In this document: piece by piece, positions 27,948 to 36,033 of the stretch
Numbering within the stretch: the stretch's first letter is position 1
Layout of the letters: each line of letters opens with the position of its first letter
Source: Pseudomonas sp. PA27(2017)
GTDB taxonomy: Bacteria; Pseudomonadota; Gammaproteobacteria; Pseudomonadales; Pseudomonadaceae
Direction: 5' to 3'
Assembly (NCBI RefSeq): GCF_001945445.1
Contig: NZ_MSXW01000061.1
Coordinates: forward strand, 62,272 to 126,271
Length of the DNA: 64,000 nt
Position numbers and translations under genes: made by a program
Notes under the pieces: model-generated
Databases searched by the model: none
Seen by the model: only the letters and a program-made list of their open reading frames with translations
Told to the model about the DNA's origin: nothing

Positions 27948-28946
27948 TTATTCGCGGTCCTGATTACATGGGGCGCATACCTTCTGCAAGAATCGATCAA
28001 GTTCCTCGCTGAGTTCTTCGTCTTCAGGCGCTGAACCGAAGCCTCCATGCGGCATTGCCTCGAAAACATGCAATTCTGCGGCAACGCCCGCTTGCCGAAG
28101 ACGGCGGTGCATCCGCACGGCATTGGATAAAAACAGATCACGGGTACCCGATTGCAGAAATGTAGATGGCCATCCATCGAGGTCGGCAAATAGTGGTGAC
28201 AGATAGGGGTGCGCGAGATCTGCCCCATTGGCATAAAGAAGGTTGCACGCCATCAGTGAGCTTGGTAAGCGCACATCCACGAGCCGATTGACCTCAAAGC
28301 TATCGCCTGACTCGGTAAGATCGACCTCTGGTGACAAAAGCACTAAGCCCGCAGGCAGGGGGATTTCCATGTCGCGAGCCTTGGCAACGAGCGCGGCAGC
28401 GAGATTGCCGCCAGCGGATTGGCCGCCGACGACAACCTGACTGTGTTGTTGCAGGACGTGTTGGTACGTCGCCACGCAGTCGTCTAATGCCGCCGGGAAG
28501 GGGTGGTCGGGAGGTAGGCGATAGTCGACGGAATAGCAGCGGATGTTATGGCGTTCGGCGATTATGCGTCCTGCCTCGCGGCATGCACTACCGCCACCGC
28601 TGATCAATGCGCCGCCATGCAGATGGATGTAGGCCGATTTCGAGCAATGGTTCGCGGCAGGCGTGGCGATATGAACTTGCGCATGTCCGATCTGCACGGT
28701 CTCGACCGTTGCACTGGATGCGGTCGCACGCGCCTCTAGCATTGCGTCATATTGGGCCCCAATCACTCGTTGAAGCGCCCGCCATGCATCATGATCTGAC
28801 AGTGCGGGCAATGTATGGCCTGCGTTGTAGGGCATGCCCTCGGGGCTGACGAGTTTGGCCAATACCGCGCGTGCCTCGTCGCTGATTGAGCGAGGAAACG
28901 GCATGATGCGCTCCGGCACTTTCAGTCCATCCGGTTGCTTATCCAA
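27948..28946 (-). CDS. Alpha/beta hydrolase (hormone-sensitive-lipase family esterase)
   Basis: 332 residues. The oxyanion-hole motif H-L-H-G-G-A near residue 128, nucleophile elbow G-Q-S-A-G-G near residue 198, acid S-G-T-R-D near residue 280 and catalytic histidine in M-P-H-G-G-F near residue 309 are all present, so it is probably active. The natural ester is unknown. It stands alone between two copies of the integrase leader, with more than 600 bp of non-coding DNA on its upstream side, and may be cargo of an older integrated element. Confidence 0.87.
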   Translation of the reverse strand: MDKQPDGLKVPERIMPFPRSISDEARAVLAKLVSPEGMPYNAGHTLPALSDHDAWRALQRVIGAQYDAMLEARATASSATVETVQIGHAQVHIATPAANHCSKSAYIHLHGGALISGGGSACREAGRIIAERHNIRCYSVDYRLPPDHPFPAALDDCVATYQHVLQQHSQVVVGGQSAGGNLAAALVAKARDMEIPLPAGLVLLSPEVDLTESGDSFEVNRLVDVRLPSSLMACNLLYANGADLAHPYLSPLFADLDGWPSTFLQSGTRDLFLSNAVRMHRRLRQAGVAAELHVFEAMPHGGFGSAPEDEELSEELDRFLQKVCAPCNQDRE

Positions 28947-29489
28947 GGTTTATCCCCTGCTTGTACTGGTTGGCCCTGAGGTGTGGAAAACGCCAGTTTC
29001 CGCTGTCATGGCGCTGCTACTTGCGGGTGGCCATCGTGTATCTGGTGTTCAGATGCAATCGCTGCGCTCGCGTCGACGCTCGCCCGAACAAGGCAGTCCC
29101 TAGCATCACCGCGGTGCAATCTCTGGGCAGGTCGTTCGCCCGCGGCTTGCCCGTAACGCTGCGCAGTGCCGGCTGCAAAGCCGTCCAGGGTGGTATGGAC
29201 GAGCAATCATAAGCAGGCCGCCGAGCAGTAGCCAGCTTCAGAAAGCAATTGGCTGTCGATATGGCACTGTGCAGTCTTCGTTCTTCGAAATGAGCTGTCG
29301 TTGCCGTCAGGTTCATGGGGGCTGTGATTGAGTGCCGTAAGCTGGAGGCGTCTACGGGCGGGGCTTCAGGCTCAAGTCGACAGTGAGCGCATTGGTCGGT
29401 GGGGCTGCTCGAGGCTCGCGTGCGTAGCCTGGAATCGGGTTCCGCCGGGGGCGCCTATTCGAGTGTCGCACCAGTTTTACGCCGACCAT
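28947..29489. other. Non-coding stretch between esterase and attachment site
   Basis: About 540 bp where short open frames on both strands show no family match or ribosome site. The esterase promoter should lie at its left end. I see no tRNA, repeat or insertion sequence here. Confidence 0.5.
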
Positions 29490-29520
29490 AAAAAAGGCCT
29501 TGGAGATCAAGGCCTTTTTT
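29490..29520. terminator. Bidirectional intrinsic terminator left of the attachment site
   Basis: AAAAAAGGCCTTG and CAAGGCCTTTTTT form a 13-bp perfect hairpin around GAGAT. On the minus strand it sits 7 bp after the tRNA-like 3' end, the usual position of a tRNA terminator. Confidence 0.88.
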
Positions 29521-29527
29521 GATTGTT

Positions 29528-29547
29528 TGGTGCCCCGGGGGAGACTC
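29528..29547 (-). other. Candidate attL: 20-bp tRNA 3'-end fragment
   Basis: The minus strand reads GAGT, CTCCC, CCGGGGC, A, CCA. This is exactly the last part of a T-loop, the 3' T-stem strand, a 7-nt acceptor strand, discriminator A and CCA. The 5' part of a tRNA is absent; phage sequence and the integrase gene begin there. This is the expected scar when a prophage inserts in a tRNA 3' end. The intact tRNA (5' acceptor GCCCCGG) should stand at the right prophage end, outside the window. The isotype cannot be told. Confidence 0.6.
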
Positions 29548-29703
29548 TCCCCAAAGCGGGCAGCATTGTGCACATAACGGCAGTTGCGTGCAAGTGGCGG
29601 ATTACCTGATTGTTACGGTTATACGGTCGGTACAGGAGAGGGCAGCAAATGGCTGTTGCGTGGTACTGTTTACGCCATTTTTACGCCAAGGGAGGCGGTA
29701 GGC

Positions 29704-30699
29704 GTGGCGTCATTCAGGAAGCGCAGTGGCGGCTGGCGGGCCGAGATTGCCAAGCGCGGTATCAGGGAGTCGCAGACCTTTTCAACTAAGGCTCAGGCAC
29801 AGGCCTGGGCTACACAGCGCGAAGCTGAGATTCTGGCCGGCGTGCCGGGCCATGTTACGGGCGTGGACTCGACTCTGTCAGATGCGCTCATGCGGTACAA
29901 GCGCGAGGTGTCGCCGAGCAAGGCGGGCCAACGCTGGGAAGAGATCCGCCTAGACAAGCTGAACAACGAGCTGCCGTTCGTGGGCCTGCGAATCGGCGAA
30001 GTGACGGTCGACCAGATTGCAGAATGGCGTGATGCCCGGTTGAAGTCGTTGAAGGCGCCGAGCGTGCGGCGCGAGATGACGCTGCTGTCATCTGTTTTCG
30101 AGATCGCCAAGCGCGAATGGCGCTGGTGCTCGGCCAACCCTGTGCGGGAAGTAAAGCGCCCAGGTAACGGGCGGCCTCGCGATCGGCGAGTGCTGGCTGA
30201 TGAGGAGCACCGGCTGCTGACCCGGTTCGGCTATATAGAAGGTCAGGTGCCGGTGACGCTGCTGCAGGAATTGGCCTACGCCTTCCTGATCGCGCTGGAA
30301 ACAGCCATGCGCCAGGGCGAAATACTGTCGCTCACCAAGAAGAACACGAACCTGGCGCGGCGGTATGTTCGGCTGGATCTGACGAAGAACGGCGACAGCC
30401 GCGACGTACCGCTGAGCAAACGGGCGGTCGAGCTGCTGGCGGTGCTGGTGGATGCTGCTGAGGGAGATGAGCTGTTCAAGCTCAGCAGTGGCACAGCTGA
30501 TGCGATGTTCCGGCGTATTCGGGATGAGCTGGGGATTGTCGATCTGCGGTTTCACGATACCCGGCATGAGGCGACCACCAGGTTGGCGAGAAAGCTCGAT
30601 GTGCTCGACCTGGCCAGGATGACTGGCCACCGTGATCCGCGATCGCTGATGGTGTACTACAACGCCACGGCCACCGAAGTGGCCGGCCGGCTGGATTGA
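29704..30699 (+). CDS. int: Prophage tyrosine-recombinase integrase
   Basis: I place the start at GTG 29704, preceded by AGGGAGG 8 nt upstream; the open frame continues left to 29584 but that part is leader sequence. The 331-residue product has an N-terminal arm-binding/SAM-like region and a C-terminal catalytic domain: R in A-M-R-Q-G-E-I, K in L-T-K-N-G-D, H-D-T-R-H-E, and G-H-R-D-P-R-S-L-M-V-Y-Y with the tyrosine. It lies beside the tRNA-like attL, as expected. Its stop codon abuts the stop of the convergent excisionase-like gene (TGATCA). Confidence 0.95.
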   Translation: MASFRKRSGGWRAEIAKRGIRESQTFSTKAQAQAWATQREAEILAGVPGHVTGVDSTLSDALMRYKREVSPSKAGQRWEEIRLDKLNNELPFVGLRIGEVTVDQIAEWRDARLKSLKAPSVRREMTLLSSVFEIAKREWRWCSANPVREVKRPGNGRPRDRRVLADEEHRLLTRFGYIEGQVPVTLLQELAYAFLIALETAMRQGEILSLTKKNTNLARRYVRLDLTKNGDSRDVPLSKRAVELLAVLVDAAEGDELFKLSSGTADAMFRRIRDELGIVDLRFHDTRHEATTRLARKLDVLDLARMTGHRDPRSLMVYYNATATEVAGRLD

Positions 30700-31014
30700 T
30701 CAGGCAGCCTTGCGGCGCTGCCTGGGGGTAGGGAGCTTGCTGCGGTTCTGCCTGGCCCAGGTGATGACTTCGGCGGCGAACCAGCGCTTTGCCGCTCGAG
30801 CGCCGGTCAGGCAGGGCTGCAGCGGACTGGGGAAGTCTGGCCTGGTGACCACGCGGCGCTCAGTTGTGTCAGCCGCCAGCTTCAAGTAGCTGGCAATATC
30901 CTCGGCAGTCCAGAGTTCATCAGCCTGATTGACACGCGGGCCGCTTAGCTGGTCTACCAGTTGCTTGAGAGCAGCTAGCAGCTCGGAGGGTTGTGGATCT
31001 GGTTGAGGGCCCAT
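30700..31014 (-). CDS. Small AlpA/MerR-like DNA-binding protein, putative excisionase
   Basis: 104 residues. The central W-T-A-E-D-I-A-S-Y-L ... F-P-S-P ... R-W-F-A-A-E-V-I-T-W pattern fits an AlpA/excisionase winged-helix fold, with a basic C-terminal tail. It is the last gene of the leftward early operon and abuts int tail-to-tail. I infer a role in excision or regulation; similarity is by pattern only. Confidence 0.55.
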   Translation of the reverse strand: MGPQPDPQPSELLAALKQLVDQLSGPRVNQADELWTAEDIASYLKLAADTTERRVVTRPDFPSPLQPCLTGARAAKRWFAAEVITWARQNRSKLPTPRQRRKAA

Positions 31015-31319
31015 TACCGCTTACCTCCCTTTTTACGATTCTTGCGGGTGCCGCCGTGCGCGGTGGCTCGCCAGCTGACGAATGTGGCTAGGTTGCCGGC
31101 CTCGTTACCGAGGTCGTCGATAGTCTGATCCATGATCACGTACAGCTCATCGAGGTTGGCTTTCTGGATGATCTTGGTGCTTTCGATCAGCACGCGGCCG
31201 TCAGGCGTCTTGATGCAGTACTCGACCTGCCAGCGCATGGGTTTGCGCGGGATGGTGCCTGTGTGGCTCGCGCCGCGGCCCTGTGGCATTTCGGTGCTGT
31301 GGAAGATGGTGCAGGTCAT
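31014..31319 (-). CDS. Hypothetical prophage protein
   Basis: 101 residues, not recognised. The middle (W-Q-V-E-Y-C-I-K-T-P-D-G-R-V-L-I-E-S) looks beta-rich, and the C-terminus is very basic (TRKNRKKGGKR), suggesting nucleic-acid contact. It overlaps its downstream neighbour by 1 bp and its upstream neighbour by 4 bp, so it is part of the operon. Confidence 0.6.
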   Translation of the reverse strand: MTCTIFHSTEMPQGRGASHTGTIPRKPMRWQVEYCIKTPDGRVLIESTKIIQKANLDELYVIMDQTIDDLGNEAGNLATFVSWRATAHGGTRKNRKKGGKR

Positions 31320-31873
31320 GCAGGACCGCCTTCTGGCATCGCCAGTACCGTGCCCACGGGGTAGTAGTCGTGCGGGCCCATGCCGGGGTGAGCCTCCGCG
31401 TTGAGGTCGCGAATTTCTGGCCAGCGTTTCTCGTCCTTCAGCTCGCGCATCGCAATGCCCATCACGGACTCGCCCGGGTTGGTTGTGTATGTCCGAAGCG
31501 GGAGTAGCTGGGCAGGAATCAGTGCGACAGGGCCGATCTTCATGCTCACGATTGTGCGCATGGCTGCCGTGAGCATGTCGTTAGCTGTGTGCCCGCAGCG
31601 AATCCCAGCCTCAAGGTAGCTCGCTCCATTGCATTGGAAGTCCAGGTGCAGGCGCACCCGCCGGCCGTGTTTTACCAGCAGCGGCCAGGCTTGCGCTGCG
31701 TCCTTCTCTGGCCACCAGCGCGTGGCGCGACCGTTGATGTTGGCGAACACGCCCGGGCCGCTGCCGTATTGCCCGGGCTTGATATAGAGGTTGAGCCCTT
31801 CGGCGGTGCCCACCGCCCAGGCGAGGGCGGGGCCGCTGAGGGTGGAGGTTTGCAGTTCGACGAGCTGGGTCAT
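31316..31873 (-). CDS. NinX-like (DUF2591) protein with C-terminal LysM-like domain
   Basis: 185 residues. The N-terminal ~75 residues follow the DUF2591/NinX pattern (S-G-P-A-L-A-W-A-V-G, then W-W-P-E-K-D-A-A-Q-A-W-P-L). The C-terminal ~50 residues read as a LysM-type repeat: Y-T-T-N-P-G-E-S-V, then I-A, R-W-P-E-I, L-N and a final G-T-V-L-A-M-P. No signal peptide is present, so this LysM-like domain would be cytosolic, which is unusual. It overlaps the methyltransferase gene by 4 bp. Confidence 0.6.
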   Translation of the reverse strand: MTQLVELQTSTLSGPALAWAVGTAEGLNLYIKPGQYGSGPGVFANINGRATRWWPEKDAAQAWPLLVKHGRRVRLHLDFQCNGASYLEAGIRCGHTANDMLTAAMRTIVSMKIGPVALIPAQLLPLRTYTTNPGESVMGIAMRELKDEKRWPEIRDLNAEAHPGMGPHDYYPVGTVLAMPEGGPA

Positions 31874-33591
31874 GCCGCCACCTCGCTCTGCTGCTGGTCC
31901 ACCAGGTTAGCGCGCACCAGGGCGGCGGCTACTGGTGGGCAGACGCTGTTGCCGCACATGCGTACCTGGGCGTCCTTCGGCAGCTTGGGATTGGTGAGGG
32001 TGCGGTTGTGGATGTAGTCGGCTGGAAAGCCCTGGGCGGCGTAGAGCTCGTGGGGCTCTAGCATGCGCATGCCGATATCGACGATCTCGTACGGCTCGCC
32101 CTTGATCATCACCAAGCCGAGGTGATCCTTGGTGGTGATGGTGTGCAGGGGCTCGCTCAGGGTCTGGCCGGTGCCGTTCTCGTAGTACTTGATGAGGAAG
32201 GCCCGCACTTCGCCGAGGTGATTACCCGAGGCGGTAACGGTGTGCAACGGTTCGGTCACTGGCTGGCCGTCGCGGCTGGTGCCTCGCAGCTTGACCATGT
32301 GGCTGGTGACCAGGGCGTTATGGTCGCGGGTCGTCACTGTGGGGGCCGGATCGGTCATCGCAGAGCCCGGGCCTTTGTAGTTGCCGCCGTAGTGCTTGGC
32401 CAGGAACGCTGCGACCAAGCCGATCGGCGCTGCGCCGCCCGGCTTTTTGATGTAGCTGTTGGCGGTCACGGTGGGCAGTGGTGTTTCCACCGATGTGCCG
32501 CGGTCGTTTGAGCGGAATTTGGTGATCACTGGGGCGATGAGCGCCTGCTGCGAGCCCTGGGCGGTGACGGTCCAAAGAGGCTTCTCGACGCTGGCTACGC
32601 GGGGCTGCTGCCCAGCACGCTCGCCGTTACGGGTGTTGGCAATGAAAGGTGCCAGGGTCGGCACCAAAAGCCCGGTGCCGCGCTTGCTGGTGATGGTCTG
32701 CAGCGGCTCGCCCAGTGGCTGGCCGCGGAAGTAGTCATAACCGTGGTTGACCTTCACCAGGTAGGGCTCGGCATTGTCGATGACGTAGCGCTGTATCCCG
32801 CGGGCGATACGGCGCAGTGTGTTCTCAGCCAGCGGCCGGCGAACGCCCAGGGCCTTGCCTTCCTCGGGCGTGAGGAAGATAGACGGGCAGGGGAGCGACC
32901 AGTCGATGATGTCCGCCGCCAGGCGCTGGGGTGCGGCCTGTTTGGCCTTGACCTCGATGCTGGTTGCGGCCAGGTGAGTCGGCTCAGGCCATACGATCGG
33001 CATACCGTCGCAGCGCGCAATCAGAAAAAGGCGTTTGCGGATGGTGGCGGCGCCGAACTGGTTCGCGCGCAGCTCGCGCCATTCCACCTGGTAGCCGTGG
33101 CGGCGCAGGGCATTCACGAAGCTCTTGAAGGTGCGGCCTTTGTTCTTCGGGCAGGGGCGACCCTCGGCGAGCGGCCCCCAAGTGACGAACTCCTCGACGT
33201 TCTCCAGCATGATCACGCGGGGGCGCACGGTGGCGGCGTAGCGGATGGCAACCCAGGCGAGGCCGCGAATCTCCTTCTTGACCGGCTTGCCGCCCTTGGC
33301 CTTGCTGAAGTGCTTGCAGTCTGGGCTGAACCACGCGAGGTCGACAGGTCGGCCGTTGGTGATTTCGCGAGGGTCCACCTCCCACACACTCTCGCAGTAG
33401 TGCTTTGTGTGCGGATGGTTGATCTCGTGCATCGCGATCGCTTCGGGGTCGTGGTTGATGGCGATATCGACCGCGCGCCCGAGTGCCATTTCGATGCCGG
33501 TGGACGCACCGCCGCCGCCGGCGAAGTTGTCGATGACCAGGCCGCCGAAGTTGAAGCTGGGTTGTGGGTGAATGCGGTAGGTGCGGTTCAT
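31870..33591 (-). CDS. Phage DNA (cytosine-5) methyltransferase with repeat insert
   Basis: The ATG at 33591 follows GAGGTG; the extra 30 upstream codons are left out. 573 residues. Motif I is F-A-G-G-G-G-A-S-T-G near residue 24, motif IV with the catalytic cysteine is S-P-D-C-K-H-F-S near residue 88, and motif VI is E-N-V-E-E-F. The target-recognition region holds six copies of a P-L-x-T-[VI]-T element spaced about 30-40 residues (nt 32133-32715). The enzyme probably methylates phage DNA against host restriction. Specificity is unknown. Confidence 0.88.
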   Translation of the reverse strand: MNRTYRIHPQPSFNFGGLVIDNFAGGGGASTGIEMALGRAVDIAINHDPEAIAMHEINHPHTKHYCESVWEVDPREITNGRPVDLAWFSPDCKHFSKAKGGKPVKKEIRGLAWVAIRYAATVRPRVIMLENVEEFVTWGPLAEGRPCPKNKGRTFKSFVNALRRHGYQVEWRELRANQFGAATIRKRLFLIARCDGMPIVWPEPTHLAATSIEVKAKQAAPQRLAADIIDWSLPCPSIFLTPEEGKALGVRRPLAENTLRRIARGIQRYVIDNAEPYLVKVNHGYDYFRGQPLGEPLQTITSKRGTGLLVPTLAPFIANTRNGERAGQQPRVASVEKPLWTVTAQGSQQALIAPVITKFRSNDRGTSVETPLPTVTANSYIKKPGGAAPIGLVAAFLAKHYGGNYKGPGSAMTDPAPTVTTRDHNALVTSHMVKLRGTSRDGQPVTEPLHTVTASGNHLGEVRAFLIKYYENGTGQTLSEPLHTITTKDHLGLVMIKGEPYEIVDIGMRMLEPHELYAAQGFPADYIHNRTLTNPKLPKDAQVRMCGNSVCPPVAAALVRANLVDQQQSEVAA

Positions 33592-33662
33592 GCTGCACCT
33601 CGCTGGACATAGTGGCGAGGTGCCGGCAAGCTCCATCGAAACATGGATGCTTGGATGATGGC

Positions 33663-34280
33663 ATGAGCGGCGATTTTGCAAAAAAGGCGAGCAAGGGATG
33701 GCAGTTTTTCCAAAGAGCTTGGTTCTTGCCAGTTGCGGTGATAGCTCTTTTCCTTTTGGTCTGGGCGCTTATTTACGCTCCGTGGGACAGTCCTGCCGCC
33801 CCGGCCTGGGTGCAGGCAATTGGCTCGGTAGCCGCTATTTTGAGTGCGGTAGGCATCAGCTATTGGCAATACCACCAAACTAGCCGGACAAATGAAGATG
33901 CAGCGCGTGAATATATGCGCCGGGCTCATTTGGATAGCGCTTACGCGAACGGATTTATCGAAGCGTTGAGCATGGTTATGGTTGACGGGAAGATTCCTCG
34001 TAACCGGCTCGATCGAATGATCCGTCTTGTAAAGGCTGTTTACGAGGATATGAGGGTGTATAGCCATATCCAAATGCCTGACCAGCGTTTTGCGGCTAAC
34101 TGGCAGACTTACTTGAGATCGCTTCGTCATTTCATTGAGGAAATTGAGCGTGATTACGCTGACGAAACTGGACGCACTCAGGTAGATGCCGCGCGTCATC
34201 TGGAAATTTTTCAGAGTTCGTCGCAGATGCTCAATGAGGCTTATGACAGATTCATGGTTGGAACAGCGCGAGATAATTGA
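33663..34280 (+). CDS. Two-span membrane protein of unknown function, moron candidate
   Basis: 205 residues from ATG 33663; the open frame continues 33 codons upstream without a ribosome site. Two hydrophobic helices (about residues 20-40 and 48-65) are followed by a ~140-residue soluble helical domain. It is the only rightward gene inside an 11-kb block of leftward genes and is AT-richer than its neighbours. I do not recognise the family. Position and orientation suggest a moron, possibly active in the lysogen, for example in superinfection exclusion or defence. Confidence 0.6.
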   Translation: MSGDFAKKASKGWQFFQRAWFLPVAVIALFLLVWALIYAPWDSPAAPAWVQAIGSVAAILSAVGISYWQYHQTSRTNEDAAREYMRRAHLDSAYANGFIEALSMVMVDGKIPRNRLDRMIRLVKAVYEDMRVYSHIQMPDQRFAANWQTYLRSLRHFIEEIERDYADETGRTQVDAARHLEIFQSSSQMLNEAYDRFMVGTARDN

Positions 34281-34288
34281 CATTACTT

Positions 34289-34864
34289 TCATGCCTGAGC
34301 CCTCGCACGGTGGTTGGTGCTGAGAAGGCTCATCAGCCGCTGGAAGTAGCGGTCGCGGGCTTCCTCTGCACTCCATGGTTTGATGCGCCACGCGGGCAGC
34401 TCGATGCCCTGGATGCAGTCCCAAGCGTCGGGGTGGGCGGGCATTAGGTCGCGGCGTTCGACGGCGAGCATGTACATGTCGGCCTCTTTCACCTGGTCGG
34501 GTAGCTCGGGCTCAAGGTCGAAGCGTTCGCAAATGGCGAGCCAGATGCGCTGCTCGACCTGGCCGTAGACGTCATCGACGGCCATGTCCTGGGCGTAGCC
34601 GCGCATGGCCAGCTTGAGTGGGCGCGTCATGTCGCCGATGTAGGCTTCGGTGGCGTCGTGGAGCAGGGCGTGCAGTTGGTGCTCGGGCTCGACCAGCTCG
34701 TGTGTGCGGAAGCAGTGCTCGGCAACCGAGTAGTGCTTGCTGGTGTGGCCGTTGAAGCGGCAGAGCCGGGCCAGGCTGAAGGCGAGGTCGTTCGGGTGGA
34801 CCATTTCGGCGGTAGGCTCGAGCAGGTCGAAACGAATGCCTCGGTTGGTAAGGATCCACGTCAT
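34289..34864 (-). CDS. HD-domain phosphohydrolase (YfbR-like)
   Basis: 191 residues. The metal-binding HD pattern is visible: H near residue 40 in N-G-H-T-S-K-H-Y-S-V-A-E-H, then L-L-H-D-A-T-E-A-Y-I-G-D near residue 67, and a later D at E-A-D-M-Y. YfbR-like enzymes dephosphorylate deoxynucleoside monophosphates. It overlaps the DHH gene by 4 bp. A role in nucleotide pools or in removing nucleotide signals is inference. Confidence 0.85.
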   Translation of the reverse strand: MTWILTNRGIRFDLLEPTAEMVHPNDLAFSLARLCRFNGHTSKHYSVAEHCFRTHELVEPEHQLHALLHDATEAYIGDMTRPLKLAMRGYAQDMAVDDVYGQVEQRIWLAICERFDLEPELPDQVKEADMYMLAVERRDLMPAHPDAWDCIQGIELPAWRIKPWSAEEARDRYFQRLMSLLSTNHRARAQA

Positions 34865-36033
34865 GGCTGCTGACCCTCCGCGCCACTGTAGGCGGATGTG
34901 TCGCGCATGACTTCGATAGCCCTGAGCATTACTGCCTTTTCAGTCTTAGGCATTGGTACCAAGCTCAGGCCTGCTTCTAAATGTGCGAGGCCGAGTGGCG
35001 TTGATTCGCCCAGCAGGCCGGCGAGAGCTTCGCGAAGCTGGCGAATTTTTTGTTCGGCTTCGCGCATTGGGTGCTTAGGGCATTGGCGGATGTGCTCGGT
35101 GAGTACCTGCTCGCCGGCTGCTGGGGTGTCCTGCGGGTATTCGTGCGCGCAGTAGACGCAGGTGAGAACCCGTCCGGTGGCGCCTGTCACCAGGTCGTGG
35201 TCGAAGGGCACAGTGAAGCCGGCCGCATTGCGGTGGCCGCCGCCGCCGTATTGTTTGGCGATCTCGGATACGTCGAGGCCTTCGGGCAGGCTGCGCAGGG
35301 AGAAGACGCGGCCATTCGGGGTGTCGCTGTAGCAGGCGGCGAAGGGTTCGCCTTTGGCCAGGATGTGACCGGCGTCGCTGGCCATGAAGTGCGGGCAGTT
35401 CAAGGCTGGGACGTTGTGGCCGCCGATGGTGAGACGCCGGGCGTTCGGCACCAGGTCGGCCACGTTCTTGTCGTGTGCTCTCAAGATCGCATGGCCATCG
35501 TCACGAAGCTCCAAGGCAAGCCGCTTCATCAGGCCGTCCCAGAGGTCGAAGTCCTGGGAATAGCTGAACACCGCTGCCATGACTTCTTTGGTGCCGGGCA
35601 GAGCGAAGCGCCAAAGGTCGCGATCTTCAATGTGGTTGATCAAGTGCGGGCGTGGCTCGTCCGGGATGAGGTAGTCCCAGGTCAAGCCGGCGCCGCTGCG
35701 CTCCATGTCGAATACCTTGCCGACGCGCTGCTCTGTCGTGCGCCATTCAGCGAACGTGGGGGGCGCCGGCTGCAGGCGTGCCAGTGCTTCGGCTGCCGTC
35801 TTGTGGTGGTCGATGATGAGGATCGAGCGGGCTTGGTGACCGAGCAGCACCAGCAGTTCGTAGGGGTAGGAGAAGTCGACGATGATCACGTCGCGACCTT
35901 CTACGTCTGGTGCCGGCTGGCCGTAGTGGCCAGCAACGAAGTCGACGTGGTCGGCGCCCAGCGCCTTACGCACGGCCCAGGCGGCGCCGAAGCCATCGGC
36001 GCAGTTTGCGTGGTAGATGCACAGGGTTTTCAT
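34861..36033 (-). CDS. DHH/DHHA1 phosphoesterase with a C-terminal zinc-finger-like tail
   Basis: 390 residues. Motifs of the DHH superfamily are clear: H-A-N-C-A-D-G near residue 8, I-V-D-F-S-Y near residue 51, D-H-H-K-T-A near residue 75, and the DHHA1 G-G-G-H-R-N-A-A-G-F near residue 269. After it comes a C-x2-C ... H-x3-C segment (C-V-Y-C ... E-H-I-R-Q-C) that looks like a small zinc finger, then a helical tail. The family includes nano-RNases and cyclic-dinucleotide phosphodiesterases; the substrate here is unknown. Confidence 0.87.
   Translation of the reverse strand: MKTLCIYHANCADGFGAAWAVRKALGADHVDFVAGHYGQPAPDVEGRDVIIVDFSYPYELLVLLGHQARSILIIDHHKTAAEALARLQPAPPTFAEWRTTEQRVGKVFDMERSGAGLTWDYLIPDEPRPHLINHIEDRDLWRFALPGTKEVMAAVFSYSQDFDLWDGLMKRLALELRDDGHAILRAHDKNVADLVPNARRLTIGGHNVPALNCPHFMASDAGHILAKGEPFAACYSDTPNGRVFSLRSLPEGLDVSEIAKQYGGGGHRNAAGFTVPFDHDLVTGATGRVLTCVYCAHEYPQDTPAAGEQVLTEHIRQCPKHPMREAEQKIRQLREALAGLLGESTPLGLAHLEAGLSLVPMPKTEKAVMLRAIEVMRDTSAYSGAEGQQP

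Noticed and set aside
29490..29547. Complete tRNA gene at the integration site
   Set aside because: Only the 3' 20 bases fit a tRNA; there is no anticodon arm, D-arm or 5' acceptor strand in the window.
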